Source: Kineosporia sp. A_224 (GTDB lineage: Bacteria > Actinomycetota > Actinomycetes > Actinomycetales > Kineosporiaceae). Taken from it: a DNA stretch of 32,049 bases. Position 1 is the first letter of the stretch. The number at the start of each line of letters is the position of its first letter. The notes under the pieces are model-generated. The model saw nothing but the letters and a program-made list of their open reading frames with translations. It made no database searches and was not told the origin of the DNA. The translations under genes were made by a program, and so were the position numbers. This document shows positions 7,900 to 15,566 of this stretch, piece by piece. The stretch covers positions 31,160 to 63,208 of the forward strand of contig NZ_MWLN01000228.1 of NCBI RefSeq assembly GCF_002198655.1. Direction: 5' to 3'.

Positions 7900-9204
7900 G
7901 TGCGCCGAGGACCGATCACCGCCCTGATCACCGCCCTGACGACGCTGGCCGTGACGGTGCCCCCCGCCGGCCCGGCGGTGGCGGCCGCTCCCGCCCTGCA
8001 CTACTGGACCGGGACGCTGACGAAGGTCGCCGACGGGGACACCGTCTACGTCGACGTCGCGGGAGACGGCACCGCCGCCCCGCGGCCGGTCCGGATGATC
8101 GGCATCCAGACGACCGAGACCCACGGCAGCCCGGTGACCAGCCCGCCCGGCGGGGCGGAGTGCGGCGCCGCCGCCGCGACCCGGACGCTGAGCGCGTTCA
8201 TGCCCGTGGGCACGAAGGTGCGCCTGTCCGCCTACCACGCCTCGAGCACGAAGGGCACGGACGCCGCAGGGCGGGTGCGCCTCTTCCGCTTCGTCGACCG
8301 CTGGGACCCCACGACCCGCAGGTGGCAGGACGCCCAGCGGTACCTGCTCGACCGGGGCCACGCCCTGTGGCTGCGCAGCCCCGGCGAGACCGCGCACACC
8401 GCGAGCTACCACGCCGCCTACCAGCGAGCCGCCGCCGCCCGGCGCGGGCTGCTGGCCGGCACCTGGTGCGGCGCCGGCCCCTCCGCGGGGGCACCCCTGC
8501 TCGCGTGGCTGCACTACGACGCGGACGACGAGAGCGCGCGCAACGGCGAGTACCTGCGGATCCGCAACACCGGCGCCACCGCCGTCCCGCTCACCGGCTG
8601 GCGGCTGCGCGACGCGAGCCACCACCTGTGGCGCGGCAGTACGTACTGGACGTTCCCCCGGGGTGCGTCCATCGGCGCCGGCCGGACGATCACGGTGTTC
8701 TTCGGGCCCGGGACGACGTCGGTCGCCGCCGGCCGCTACTACCTCGGCATCGGCGGGCCGCGCTTCCTCCCCGACGACGACCGGCCGGGCTCCGACCTCG
8801 CCGGGCGCACGCTCTGGCTGCTCGACCCGGCCCTCGACCTGCGGGCCGCCGCCGACTACCCGTGCACGGTCGCCTGCCGGCGGCCGCAGGTCGAGATCGC
8901 GGACGTCGCGTACACCGGCCTGCGGGAGCACGTCGACCTGCGGGTCCGGGCCGGCGTGACGACGGCGCAGGACCTCTCCGGCGTCGTCGTCGCCAACGAC
9001 GGGCGGACGAAGGAGCTGGCCCCGGGCACCGTGCTCGCCCCGGGCGAGACGCTGCGGGTCGAGCTCCAGGGCACCGGCCCCTCGTCCCGCCTGCACCAGT
9101 ACTGGCCGCACGCGGGGACGGGGCTCGAGGACGGCGGGGACACCGTGGTGCTCCGGACGGACTGGTCGACGGTGCTGGACACGTACGCCTGGGGCCGGGG
9201 CTGA
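7900..9204 (+). CDS. Secreted thermonuclease-like protein with lamin-tail domains
   Basis: The 434-residue product starts with a signal peptide (residues about 1-30, hydrophobic LITALTTLAVTVPPAG, cleavage near AVAAA). Residues about 35-190 are a staphylococcal-nuclease-like domain: KVADGDTVYVDV, VRMIGIQTTETHG (the family's Arg and Glu) and AGRVRLFRFVD (second Arg). Residues about 200-300 are a lamin-tail domain (EYLRIRNTGATAVPLTGWRL), and residues about 325-434 look like a second one (QVEIADVAYTGLREHVDLRV). It probably works outside the cell as a nucleic-acid hydrolase. The GTG at 7900 gives a good signal peptide, but only a close AAGG is present upstream, so the exact start is less certain. 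Confidence 0.85.
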   Translation: MRRGPITALITALTTLAVTVPPAGPAVAAAPALHYWTGTLTKVADGDTVYVDVAGDGTAAPRPVRMIGIQTTETHGSPVTSPPGGAECGAAAATRTLSAFMPVGTKVRLSAYHASSTKGTDAAGRVRLFRFVDRWDPTTRRWQDAQRYLLDRGHALWLRSPGETAHTASYHAAYQRAAAARRGLLAGTWCGAGPSAGAPLLAWLHYDADDESARNGEYLRIRNTGATAVPLTGWRLRDASHHLWRGSTYWTFPRGASIGAGRTITVFFGPGTTSVAAGRYYLGIGGPRFLPDDDRPGSDLAGRTLWLLDPALDLRAAADYPCTVACRRPQVEIADVAYTGLREHVDLRVRAGVTTAQDLSGVVVANDGRTKELAPGTVLAPGETLRVELQGTGPSSRLHQYWPHAGTGLEDGGDTVVLRTDWSTVLDTYAWGRG

Positions 9205-9513
9205 GCCGGCCGGCCGAACTCGTCGGCCGAGCCCGTCAGGGGTGGTCCACCGCCGGTCTGCGACGGCCGCGCGAGCGACTGTCGGCCACCCTGAGTGACG
9301 ACAAAGGCACCCATGGCAGCGGATTGGAATCAGTCCGCCTCTTGATGGTCGAATTCTCGTCAGACGGTGTTCACTGGGTGCACCCCGAGGGCGGCCGGGT
9401 CGGCGACGACCGCGGCTGCCGCGGACCCGGTAGCAGTCAGCAGGACACCGGTTCCATCGAGGCGGCGCCGTAGGACACGACGCCGCTCGACCAGCGAGAG
9501 GCGAGGCTGTCCC
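9205..9513. other. 309-bp intergenic region before the ribitol-polymer cassette
   Basis: No gene is supported here. The first half is ordinary GC-rich sequence, but about 9290-9390 is clearly less GC-rich (ACAAAGG, ATTGGAATCAG, CGAATTCTC), as expected for a promoter region. GGAAT (9326-9330), 17 bases, then GTC (9348-9350) resembles some ECF sigma promoters; this is a weak match. No good TANNNT box with a -35 was found. GAGAGGCGAGG upstream of 9514 contains the probable ribosome site. Confidence 0.5.
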
Positions 9514-10989
9514 ATGAGCGCACCGGAGGCACGGCTGCGGACTGTCGCCGTCATCCTCGGCGGCGGCACCGGCTCCCGGGTGGGCCTGTCGATCCCCAAG
9601 CAGCTGATCAAGGTCTCCGGGTCGACCATCCTCGAGCACACGCTGCGGGTCTTCCAGGAGACCCCGGAGATCGACGAGATCGTCCTCACGTCCCCCGCGG
9701 CCTACCTCGAGGACGCCCGCAGGCTGAGCGCCGGCATGACCAAGGTGACCCACGTCATCCCCGGCGGCGTCACCCGCAACGACACGAGCAAGGCCGCCCT
9801 CGACGTGCTCGGCGACGCCGAGTGCAAGGTCCTGTTCCACGACGCCGTGCGCCCGTTCGTCGACCGCCGGATCATCACCGACTGCATCGCCGCGCTCGAC
9901 ACCTACGAGTCCGTCGACGTCGCCGTGCCCTCGGCGGACACGATCATCGAGGTCGACGGCGACGACGTCATCTGCGACATCCCCGTCCGGGCCCGGATGC
10001 GCCGGGGGCAGACCCCGCAGGGGTTCCTCCTGACGACCATCCGCAAGGCGTACGAGATCGCCGGCGGCGACCCGGACTTCGCCGCGAGCGACGACTGCGG
10101 CGTCGTCCTGAAGTACCTGCCCGGGGTGCCGACCTACGTGGTCACCGGCACCGAGCAGAACATGAAGGTCACCCACCCGATCGACGTCTTCGTCGTCGAC
10201 CGGCTGTTCCAGCTCGCGAGCAAGGCGGCCCCCCGCCCGCACGACGAGCAGGAGTACACCGACCTCCTCGCCGGCAGGACGGTCGTCGTCCTCGGCGGCA
10301 CCTACGGGATCGGGCAGGAGGTCGTGGACCTGTGCCGGTCGTTCGGCGCCACCGTCTACGCCCACAGCCGGTCGACGGGCTGCCACGTCGAGCGCCCCGA
10401 GGACGTCGCTGCGGCGCTCGCGCAGGCCCACACGGAGACGGGCCGCATCGACCACGTCGTCCTCACCGCGGCGGTCCTGCACCGCGGCCGGCTCGAGGAC
10501 ACCCCGGCCGACGTCGTCGAGGACACCCTGCGCGTCAACTACCTCGCACCGATCGCCGTCGCGCAGGCGAGCCTGCCGTACCTGCGCGAGACCGGCGGCT
10601 CGGTCGTCCTCTACACCTCGAGCTCCTACACCCGGGGCCGCGCCGAGTACAGCCTCTACTCCTCGACGAAGGCCGCGGTCGTCAACCTGACGCAGGCGCT
10701 CGCCGACGAGTGGGCGGGCATCGGCGTCCGGGTGAACTGCATCAACCCCGAACGCGCCGCCACCCCGATGCGGACGAAGGCCTTCGGCGAGGAGCCACCG
10801 AACACGTTGCTGTCCGCGGCCGCCGTCGCCCGCTCGACGCTCGACGTCATGGTCTCCGACCTGACGGGCCAGATCGTCGACGTCCGTCGCGTGACGCCCG
10901 GCCAGGGCGCCTCGACGACGGAGCAGGAGGCGGCGCTCATCTCCGCCGCCCTCGCGGACGACGACGAGCACGCCTCGAGCACCGTCTGA
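9514..10989 (+). CDS. Bifunctional cytidylyltransferase / SDR oxidoreductase, probable CDP-ribitol synthesis
   Basis: The 491-residue product fuses two enzymes. Residues about 10-235 are an IspD/TarI-type cytidylyltransferase (AVILGGGTGSR, IPKQLIKVSG, LFHDAVRPF, RGQTPQGF). Residues about 250-480 are a short-chain dehydrogenase with TVVVLGGTYGIGQEV as the nucleotide-binding turn and YSSTK as the catalytic YxxxK. The known enzymes with this order (Bcs1/Acs1 of Haemophilus; separate TarI and TarJ in Gram-positives) reduce ribulose 5-phosphate to ribitol 5-phosphate and activate it with CTP. CDP-ribitol would feed the two polymerases encoded just downstream. The ATG at 9514 has GAGG-rich sequence upstream. 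Confidence 0.9.
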   Translation: MSAPEARLRTVAVILGGGTGSRVGLSIPKQLIKVSGSTILEHTLRVFQETPEIDEIVLTSPAAYLEDARRLSAGMTKVTHVIPGGVTRNDTSKAALDVLGDAECKVLFHDAVRPFVDRRIITDCIAALDTYESVDVAVPSADTIIEVDGDDVICDIPVRARMRRGQTPQGFLLTTIRKAYEIAGGDPDFAASDDCGVVLKYLPGVPTYVVTGTEQNMKVTHPIDVFVVDRLFQLASKAAPRPHDEQEYTDLLAGRTVVVLGGTYGIGQEVVDLCRSFGATVYAHSRSTGCHVERPEDVAAALAQAHTETGRIDHVVLTAAVLHRGRLEDTPADVVEDTLRVNYLAPIAVAQASLPYLRETGGSVVLYTSSSYTRGRAEYSLYSSTKAAVVNLTQALADEWAGIGVRVNCINPERAATPMRTKAFGEEPPNTLLSAAAVARSTLDVMVSDLTGQIVDVRRVTPGQGASTTEQEAALISAALADDDEHASSTV

Positions 10990-10996
10990 GCCCGTC

Positions 10997-13033
10997 GTGA
11001 TCGCTCCCGGCGTCGTCCTCACCCGTGAGACGAGGACCCCGCCCTGGCGGGGTCCCCGCTCCGTCGTCCTCGACGGCGCCGCCTTCGTCGCGGCGACGGT
11101 CCTCCTCGCCGGCGCCGCCGTCTTCGCGCCGCGCTGGTACCTCGGCGCGCTCTGCGTCACCCTGCTCGCCGAGGCCGTGCTGGTGCTGCGCCCCGACCTC
11201 CTCTCCTGGGCGGCCGACCTGAGCCAGGCCGGCCCGTTCTGGCGGGGCAGCCTGCGCGGCGCGACGGCGTGCCTGCTCGTGGGCGTCGCCACGGACGGCG
11301 GCCGCACCCTGCACTCCTCCGCCGGCAACACGTTCATCTGGGTGACGGTCACGTGGCTGGCGCTGCAGCTCGCCGCGGTCGGCGCCCGCTCCGCCCTCGA
11401 GCTCGTCGCGTTCCTGCGCCGCAGCCCGGTGCTCACCCGCAACGTCGACCTGCGCGGCCTCGACCTGCCGCCCGCGCTGCCGCGCGTCGTCACCGGCCGG
11501 GGCGCGGTCGTCACCGGGCTGACGGACGTCCCGCTCGTCCTCGGCGCGGCCCTCGCCGTCACGTGGGGATCGGGCACGGTCGCCGTCGTCGGCGCGGTCA
11601 CGTCGCTCCTGCTGGCCGGCGCCGTCGTCGCGACGATCGGCACCGCGCTGCTGCGGCTGCAGCGGCGCAACCCGCGCCGGCTCGTCCCGGCCCGGGTCGC
11701 CGAGGCGCTCGACGCCCTCGCCCCCGAGGTGGTCCTCTACTTCTCCGGGCGCCCGTCGACGCTCTACCAGCTGCAGATGTGGCTCGAGGTGGCGGAGCGG
11801 CTGCCGCGCCGGGTCCTCGTCGTGCTGCGCGACCGGGACAGCCTGCTGGCGCTCGACCCGACGACGCTGCCGGTGCTGTGCATCCCGCTGGCGCCGCCGC
11901 TCGCGGCGCTGGAGCTGCCGACGGCGAAGGTCGTCCTCCTCACGGCGAACGCGGCCGAGAACATCCACATGCTGCGCCGACGCGGCCTGACGAGCGTCTT
12001 CGTCGGTCACGGGGACAGCGACAAGCCGTACAGCGCCAGCCCGTTCGTCAAGGTCTACGACGAGGTCTGGGTCGCCGGTCAGGCCGGCCGCGACCGCTTC
12101 GCCGAGGCCGACGTGCACCTCGCACCGGAGGCGGTCGTCGAGGTCGGGCGCCCGCAGCTGTCGCTGCTGCCGGTGCGGCACCGGAACGACCCCACGTTCA
12201 CCGTGCTGTACGCCCCCACCTGGGAGGGCTGGGGCGACGTCGAGTTCCACACCTCGGTGCCCCACGCCGGCGAGGCGCTCGTCCGTGCGCTGCTCGCCCG
12301 CCCCGGTGTGCGCGTCCTCTACCGGCCGCACCCGCTCACCGGCACCCGGGACGACGCGACCCGCGCCGCGCACCGCCGCATCACCGCGCTGCTCACGGCC
12401 GCGGGCGCCGTCCGCACCTCGACGTCGCCGCAGGCACCCACCGCGGGCGGGGTCGCGGCCGCCTCCGGGGAGCGGCGGCGCCGGACCGAGGACTACCTCG
12501 AGCACTCGGTGCACCACAGCGTCCCCGACCTCGACCGGGCCGCACACGTCCGCGCCGAGGTCGGCCGGGAGCGGGCCTACTGGGACGCCGTCCCGCCCGG
12601 CACCCACCACGTGGTCGACGACGGCTGGCCGGCACTGCAGTCGTGCTTCGCGGAGGCCGACCTCCTCGTCGCGGACATCTCGAGCGTCGTGTCGGACTGG
12701 CTCGTGACGGGCAAGCCGTACGCCGTGCTCAACCCCTCGCCGGACCCGGCCGGGACCTTCGAGGAGAAGTACCCGAGCGCCCGGGGCGGACGGGTCGTCG
12801 GACCGGACCTCGCCGGGCTGGGACCGCTGCTCGACGCGCTCGTCGTCGGCCAGGACCCGGACCGCGCCGCCCGCGCGGCCGAACGGGACCGCCTCGTCGG
12901 CGAGGTCCCCGAGGCCTCGCTCACCCGGTTCGCCGGCGCCGTCGACCGGCTCTGCACCCGCCCGGACAGCCACGCGGCCCGCCCTGCCGGCCAGCGCGCC
13001 GGGCTGCCCGTACCGACCCAGAAGGACGCATGA
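10997..13033 (+). CDS. TagF-like CDP-glycerol/ribitol phosphotransferase with membrane N-terminus (first copy)
   Basis: The 678-residue product has an N-terminal half with hydrophobic segments (about 25-62, 85-120 and 165-200), then a glycero/ribitol-phosphotransferase domain from about residue 235. Family motifs are VFVGHGDSDK (the WHGTPLK-like position), YAPTWEGWGD, YRPHPLTG with its conserved histidine, and ADLLVADISSVVSDW. It would transfer polyol-phosphate from a CDP-activated donor onto a membrane-linked acceptor at the inner face of the membrane. The GTG at 10997 follows the previous stop by seven bases and the 3' end overlaps the second copy by 4 nt, so the three genes form an operon. 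Donor type (ribitol or glycerol) is inferred from the upstream enzyme. Confidence 0.87.
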   Translation: MIAPGVVLTRETRTPPWRGPRSVVLDGAAFVAATVLLAGAAVFAPRWYLGALCVTLLAEAVLVLRPDLLSWAADLSQAGPFWRGSLRGATACLLVGVATDGGRTLHSSAGNTFIWVTVTWLALQLAAVGARSALELVAFLRRSPVLTRNVDLRGLDLPPALPRVVTGRGAVVTGLTDVPLVLGAALAVTWGSGTVAVVGAVTSLLLAGAVVATIGTALLRLQRRNPRRLVPARVAEALDALAPEVVLYFSGRPSTLYQLQMWLEVAERLPRRVLVVLRDRDSLLALDPTTLPVLCIPLAPPLAALELPTAKVVLLTANAAENIHMLRRRGLTSVFVGHGDSDKPYSASPFVKVYDEVWVAGQAGRDRFAEADVHLAPEAVVEVGRPQLSLLPVRHRNDPTFTVLYAPTWEGWGDVEFHTSVPHAGEALVRALLARPGVRVLYRPHPLTGTRDDATRAAHRRITALLTAAGAVRTSTSPQAPTAGGVAAASGERRRRTEDYLEHSVHHSVPDLDRAAHVRAEVGRERAYWDAVPPGTHHVVDDGWPALQSCFAEADLLVADISSVVSDWLVTGKPYAVLNPSPDPAGTFEEKYPSARGGRVVGPDLAGLGPLLDALVVGQDPDRAARAAERDRLVGEVPEASLTRFAGAVDRLCTRPDSHAARPAGQRAGLPVPTQKDA

Positions 13034-15114
13034 TCCGCCCCTCCAGACCCGCGCTGGTCCTCGTGTCGACGATCGCGGCGCTCTACCTCGCGCTCTTCGT
13101 CACGGCCCTGCAGGGCAGCCCGCTGCTGTTCCTCGTCGTGGTCGTCGCCTCCCAGGCGGTCGACGAGTTCGTCAACCGCCGCAGCACCGGTGGCCGGCTG
13201 CTGCTGCGCAGGGTGCTCTTCGGCCAGAGCAACCGGGCCCTCCTGCGCGAGGTGCTCCTGCTGCTGCTCATCGCCCGGACCGGCGGGATCGGCACCGTGT
13301 GGCTCGTCGCCGTCGGGCTGGGCGTGACGACGCTCGCCGTGACGCGCGGCGTCCTCGTCGGGCTCACCCCGCTCCTGGCGTCGGTGTCACGGCTCCCCGT
13401 CGAGGCGCGCAACGTGCCGCTGTCGACGCCCGAGATCACGCAGGTCGCGCTCGACCTCGCCGGTGACGCCCCGCCGGACGACGCCGACGAGGCCCCGGCC
13501 GGTCCCGCGCCCGCGCGCTCCGGGCTCTCCGGCTGGCGCAGCGACACCGCCTCCGCGCTCTTCTCGGCGTCGGGTGTCGCCGTCGTCGGCGGGGCGCTGG
13601 CGACGGCGCTCGGCGAGCCGCGCGTCCTGCTCGTCCTCAGCCTGGTCGTCGCGGGCGCGACGGGCGCCCGGGCCGTGCACGTCGCGCGCTCCCTGCGCCG
13701 CCGGTCGGACCGGGGGCTGCGCGACCGCTACCTGGACCTCGTCAACGAGCAGGTCCGGGCGCTGCGGCCCGAGGTGATCCTCTACTTCAGCGGCACGAAG
13801 GAGAGCGCCTACCAGGCGAACATGTGGCTGCCCGTGCTCGAGCGGATGCCGCGCCGCACGCTCGTCCTGCTCCGCGAGCGGGTCCACATGTCGACGCTCG
13901 GGCCCACGACGGTGCCGGTCGTGTGCCTGCCGGACCCGGTCGACGTCATGAACTTCCCGATGCCGACCGCGCGGGTCGCGCTCTACGTGGCGAACGTCGG
14001 GAAGAACCTCCACCTGCTGCGCGAGCCGCGCCTCAAGCACGTCTTCATCGGCCACGGGGACAGCGACAAGATCGCGAGCGTCAACCCGTTCAGCAAGGTG
14101 CACGACGAGATCTGGGTCGCGGGCCGGGCGGCCCGCGAGCGGTACCAGCTGGCCCGGGTCGGCGTCCGGGACGACTCCGTCGTCGAGGTCGGCCGCCCGC
14201 AGCTCGACGGGATCGGCACCGCGGGAGACCAGGTCGTCCCCGCCGACCGCCCGCTCACGGTGCTCTACGCCCCCACCTGGGAGGGCTGGACGAACGACAC
14301 CGCGCAGACGTCCCTCGCCGTCCAGGGCGTCCGGCTCGTCAAGGACCTGCTCGCCCTCGGCCCCGCGGTCCGGGTCGTCTTCAAGCCGCACCCGCTGACC
14401 GGCACCGTGACGAAGGAGGCCGCCGCGGCGCTGCGCTCCGTCGAGCGTCTGCTCGCGGCCGCCGGGGCCGCGGAGTCCGGCGCCACCCCGCAGCCGGAGC
14501 CGACGGCGGACCCGGCCCGGGCCGCCGAGCGCGAGCAGGCCTGGAGCGACGACTTCTGGTCGTCGCTGCCCCCTGGGCAGCACCTCGTCGTCCGGTCCCC
14601 CAGCCCGACCCTCTTCGACTGCTTCAACCACGCCGACCTGCTCGTCGGGGACATCTCGAGCGTCGTCTCCGACTTCGTCGCGAGCGAGAAGCCGTACGTC
14701 GTGACGAACCCGGACGGCCTGCCCGAGGACGAGTTCCGGGCCGCGAACCCGAGCACCGCCGGCGGGTACCTGCTCACCCCGGGCGGCCGCGGCATCCGCG
14801 CCGTCCTCGACGACGTCCGGGGCGCGGACCCGATGCGCGACGCCCGCCGCGCGGCCCGAGAGCACCTCCTGGGCCCGGTGTCCCCGCCGTCCCTGGACCG
14901 CTGGAACGCGGCCGTCGAGGCGCTGCTCGCCCGCGCCGGGAGCGAGTGGGGGCCGGTCCCCCAGGGCCCGGCCGAGCCGGGGCCGGCCGGGCACGGTCCG
15001 GTCGACGACGACCTCGTCGAGGAGGGGCCGGCCGAGGGTCGGACCCCGCCGGTGCCGGGCGCGGACGACGTCCCGGTACCGCCGCGGACCCAGGATGTCC
15101 GCCTGCCGTCGTAG
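13030..15114 (+). CDS. TagF-like CDP-glycerol/ribitol phosphotransferase with membrane N-terminus (second copy)
   Basis: The 694-residue product is a tandem paralogue of the previous gene. Hydrophobic segments lie at about 8-45, 70-115 and 175-215, and the transferase domain begins near residue 240 (PEVILYFSGTKESAYQANMW). Motifs are VFIGHGDSDK, YAPTWEGWTND, FKPHPLTG and ADLLVGDISSVVSDF. A Pro/Gly/acidic C-terminal tail of about 50 residues is not part of the fold. The ATG at 13030 overlaps the stop of the first copy (ATGA) and has AAGGA four bases upstream. Two adjacent enzymes of one family suggest separate primer and polymerase steps, or two different acceptors. The TAG stop lies within the -10 box of the next gene. 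Confidence 0.87.
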   Translation: MIRPSRPALVLVSTIAALYLALFVTALQGSPLLFLVVVVASQAVDEFVNRRSTGGRLLLRRVLFGQSNRALLREVLLLLLIARTGGIGTVWLVAVGLGVTTLAVTRGVLVGLTPLLASVSRLPVEARNVPLSTPEITQVALDLAGDAPPDDADEAPAGPAPARSGLSGWRSDTASALFSASGVAVVGGALATALGEPRVLLVLSLVVAGATGARAVHVARSLRRRSDRGLRDRYLDLVNEQVRALRPEVILYFSGTKESAYQANMWLPVLERMPRRTLVLLRERVHMSTLGPTTVPVVCLPDPVDVMNFPMPTARVALYVANVGKNLHLLREPRLKHVFIGHGDSDKIASVNPFSKVHDEIWVAGRAARERYQLARVGVRDDSVVEVGRPQLDGIGTAGDQVVPADRPLTVLYAPTWEGWTNDTAQTSLAVQGVRLVKDLLALGPAVRVVFKPHPLTGTVTKEAAAALRSVERLLAAAGAAESGATPQPEPTADPARAAEREQAWSDDFWSSLPPGQHLVVRSPSPTLFDCFNHADLLVGDISSVVSDFVASEKPYVVTNPDGLPEDEFRAANPSTAGGYLLTPGGRGIRAVLDDVRGADPMRDARRAAREHLLGPVSPPSLDRWNAAVEALLARAGSEWGPVPQGPAEPGPAGHGPVDDDLVEEGPAEGRTPPVPGADDVPVPPRTQDVRLPS

Positions 15115-15117
15115 GTT
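15112..15117 (+). promoter_or_regulatory. -10 box of the VOC gene, overlapping the upstream stop codon
   Basis: TAGGTT begins with the TAG stop of the second TagF-like gene and lies seven bases before the ATG at 15125. This gives the VOC gene a probable leaderless transcript of its own despite the 10-base gap to the cassette. Confidence 0.6.
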
Positions 15118-15124
15118 CGCCGTC

Positions 15125-15553
15125 ATGAGCCTCTGGTACCAGGTCGGCGTCGACAGCAGCTCCCCGCACGACCTCGCCGACTGGTGGGCCGTCACCCTCG
15201 GCTGGAAGGTCGAGGAGCAGGACGAGGCCTTCATCCGGTCCATGGTCGAGCAGGGCCACGCGACGCAGGAGCAGACGACCGTCCACGACGGACGCCTCGT
15301 CTGGCGCGAGGGCGCGGCCGTCGTCCCGCGCGAGGAGGGGACGGCAGCGCGGCTGCTCTTCCAGCTCGTGCCGGAGGGCAAGACCGTGAAGAACCGGGTG
15401 CACCTCGACCTGCGCGGCCTCGCGCCGGAGGACCTGCCCGGGTTCCGGGACCGGCTCGTCGAGCGCGGCGCGACCCGCGTCGGCGAGGGCCGGCAGGGGC
15501 CGCACGCGTGGGTGGTGTTCACCGACCCCGAGGGCAACGAGTTCTGTATCTGA
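15125..15553 (+). CDS. VOC (glyoxalase/bleomycin-resistance fold) family protein
   Basis: The 142-residue product shows the paired beta-alpha-beta-beta-beta modules of the vicinal oxygen chelate fold: VGVDSSSPHDLADWWAVTLGW at the start, NRVHLDLRG in the middle, and WVVFTDPEGNEFCI at the end. This subfamily is usually annotated as a VOC protein of unknown substrate. The ATG at 15125 is chosen over an in-frame ATG at 15095 because the latter lies inside the previous gene and the TAGGTT box fits a leaderless start. It converges on the acyltransferase gene with 13 bases between the stops. Confidence 0.88.
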   Translation: MSLWYQVGVDSSSPHDLADWWAVTLGWKVEEQDEAFIRSMVEQGHATQEQTTVHDGRLVWREGAAVVPREEGTAARLLFQLVPEGKTVKNRVHLDLRGLAPEDLPGFRDRLVERGATRVGEGRQGPHAWVVFTDPEGNEFCI

Positions 15554-15566
15554 TTGGGCGCCTGGG

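Noticed and set aside
6403-11670. A 1755-codon open frame on the minus strand
   Set aside because: It runs antisense to the HAD, nuclease, CDP-ribitol and TagF-like genes and through the rex promoter; its translation is low-complexity Arg/Gly/Asp/Val sequence typical of a high-GC shadow frame.
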